Positions 5,808 to 6,290 of a DNA stretch of 6,290 nucleotides are shown piece by piece. Position numbers and translations under genes: made by a program. The notes under the pieces are model-generated. The model was not told the origin of the DNA, made no database searches, and was given only the letters and a program-made list of their open reading frames with translations. The stretch's first letter is position 1. The number at the start of each line of letters is the position of its first letter. The stretch comes from Bacteroidales bacterium (lineage in GTDB: Bacteria > Bacteroidota > Bacteroidia > Bacteroidales > VadinHA17): positions 1 through 6,290 of the forward strand of contig JADGPV010000086.1 in the NCBI GenBank assembly GCA_017882245.1. The letters run 5' to 3'.

Positions 5808-5844
5808 TGCAACAATTTGTTAAACCATAATCTGATTTGTGAAA

Positions 5845-6290
5845 ATGAATAAATTATCTTTTCTGAAAAACTCTCTTATAGCAGTAATCATTGCTGTCAC
5901 AGGTGTCGTAGTACTCACGGGCTGCGATAAGACCAAAGGAAAGGCTGAGGCTACTAAACAGGCTGCTGATAAGGGCATTGCTTTTGTCGAGCTTGACTCC
6001 ATCATCGCTCACTTTGACATGGCAATTGACAAGACCTCCGAACTCCAGGAGAAGTCAAAGAACAAGGAGGCAGAGCTGACGGCTAAATCACAGGCATTTG
6101 ACCGGGACGTAAAAGATTACCAGAATAAGGCACAGAAAGGTCTTATAACCAGGGCTACTGCTGCCGAGATTGAGCAGACCCTTGCCCAGCAGCAACAGAA
6201 TCTCCTCGCTTTGCGTGACGAGATGGCTGGCAGCCTTAATGAGGAAAGCGTCGTGGCGCAGAGGCAGGTGCTTGAATATATCAACCAGTA
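5845..6290 (+). CDS. OmpH/Skp-like periplasmic chaperone lipoprotein, N-terminal part
   Basis: The first 148 codons of an OmpH/Skp-family protein run off the window without a stop. Skp proteins are trimeric periplasmic chaperones whose long helical arms hold unfolded outer-membrane proteins. Residues 1-26 form a lipoprotein signal ending in the lipobox VLTGC, so Cys27 should be lipidated. Asp at +2 follows. The start of the mature domain, GIAFVELDSIIAHFDMAIDKTSEL (44-67), matches the family strand and first helix. A long charged and Gln-rich helix (about 62-145) with TAKSQAFDRDVKDYQNKAQKG and EIEQTLAQQQQNL forms the coiled-coil arm. Classical Skp is soluble, so lipid anchoring is a variant, though lipidated homologues are known in Bacteroidota. 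It follows the PorP-like gene by 110 bases but has its own promoter element. A chaperone next to a barrel protein fits a role in its assembly; that link is inference. Confidence 0.85.
   Translation, partial: MNKLSFLKNSLIAVIIAVTGVVVLTGCDKTKGKAEATKQAADKGIAFVELDSIIAHFDMAIDKTSELQEKSKNKEAELTAKSQAFDRDVKDYQNKAQKGLITRATAAEIEQTLAQQQQNLLALRDEMAGSLNEESVVAQRQVLEYINQ

Noticed and set aside
5820..6005. 61-residue minus-strand frame over the start of the Skp-like gene
   Set aside because: The plus strand here carries a lipoprotein signal and a Skp-like fold; the antisense frame has no supporting signal.
1..6290. CRISPR arrays, transposons, tRNA or rRNA genes, attachment sites
   Set aside because: No regularly spaced repeats, transposase motifs, terminal inverted repeats or RNA-gene-like folds were seen. 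The window looks like ordinary chromosome with similar composition throughout.

Overview
The window reads as chromosomal DNA from a member of the Bacteroidota. The evidence is TAnnTTTG-type promoter elements, A-rich leaders in place of Shine-Dalgarno sites, a PorP/SprF-family barrel protein and a CHU_C-type (type IX secretion, T9SS type B) C-terminal domain. Genus or family cannot be fixed from the sequence. An Fe/Mn superoxide dismutase suggests at least oxygen tolerance.

Left part (1-2640), general metabolism. The 3' end of a superoxide dismutase gene is closed by a strong hairpin terminator. A nitroreductase-family flavoprotein follows, with its own promoter. Its end overlaps an exported protein carrying a carboxypeptidase-regulatory-like beta-sandwich. 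On the opposite strand lies a monofunctional proline dehydrogenase whose best start is 18 codons inside the longest open frame; this gives 303 residues and places the start just after a promoter element.

Right part (2640-6290), the most interesting region. An ECF sigma factor is preceded by a well-formed ECF-type promoter (GCAACC, 16 bases, TGTCT), which suggests autoregulation. Seven bases downstream is a single-pass membrane protein. It has an anti-sigma-like cytoplasmic head, one membrane helix, a low-complexity linker, two PKD domains and a CHU_C domain. A PorP/SprF outer-membrane protein follows, then a lipidated Skp/OmpH-like coiled-coil protein that runs off the window. PorP/SprF proteins are known partners of CHU_C-bearing T9SS substrates. 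The arrangement therefore suggests an envelope signalling unit in which the inner-membrane protein uses its CHU_C domain to sense the state of a PorP-like barrel and so controls the sigma factor. This function is inference; the domain layout and gene order are read from the sequence.

Two details deserve attention. The porP-like frame has no ATG start: a well-placed ATG ten bases upstream is out of frame. In addition, a 13-base block of the sigma promoter (12 of 13 matching) recurs upstream of the Skp-like gene, so the sigma factor may also act there.
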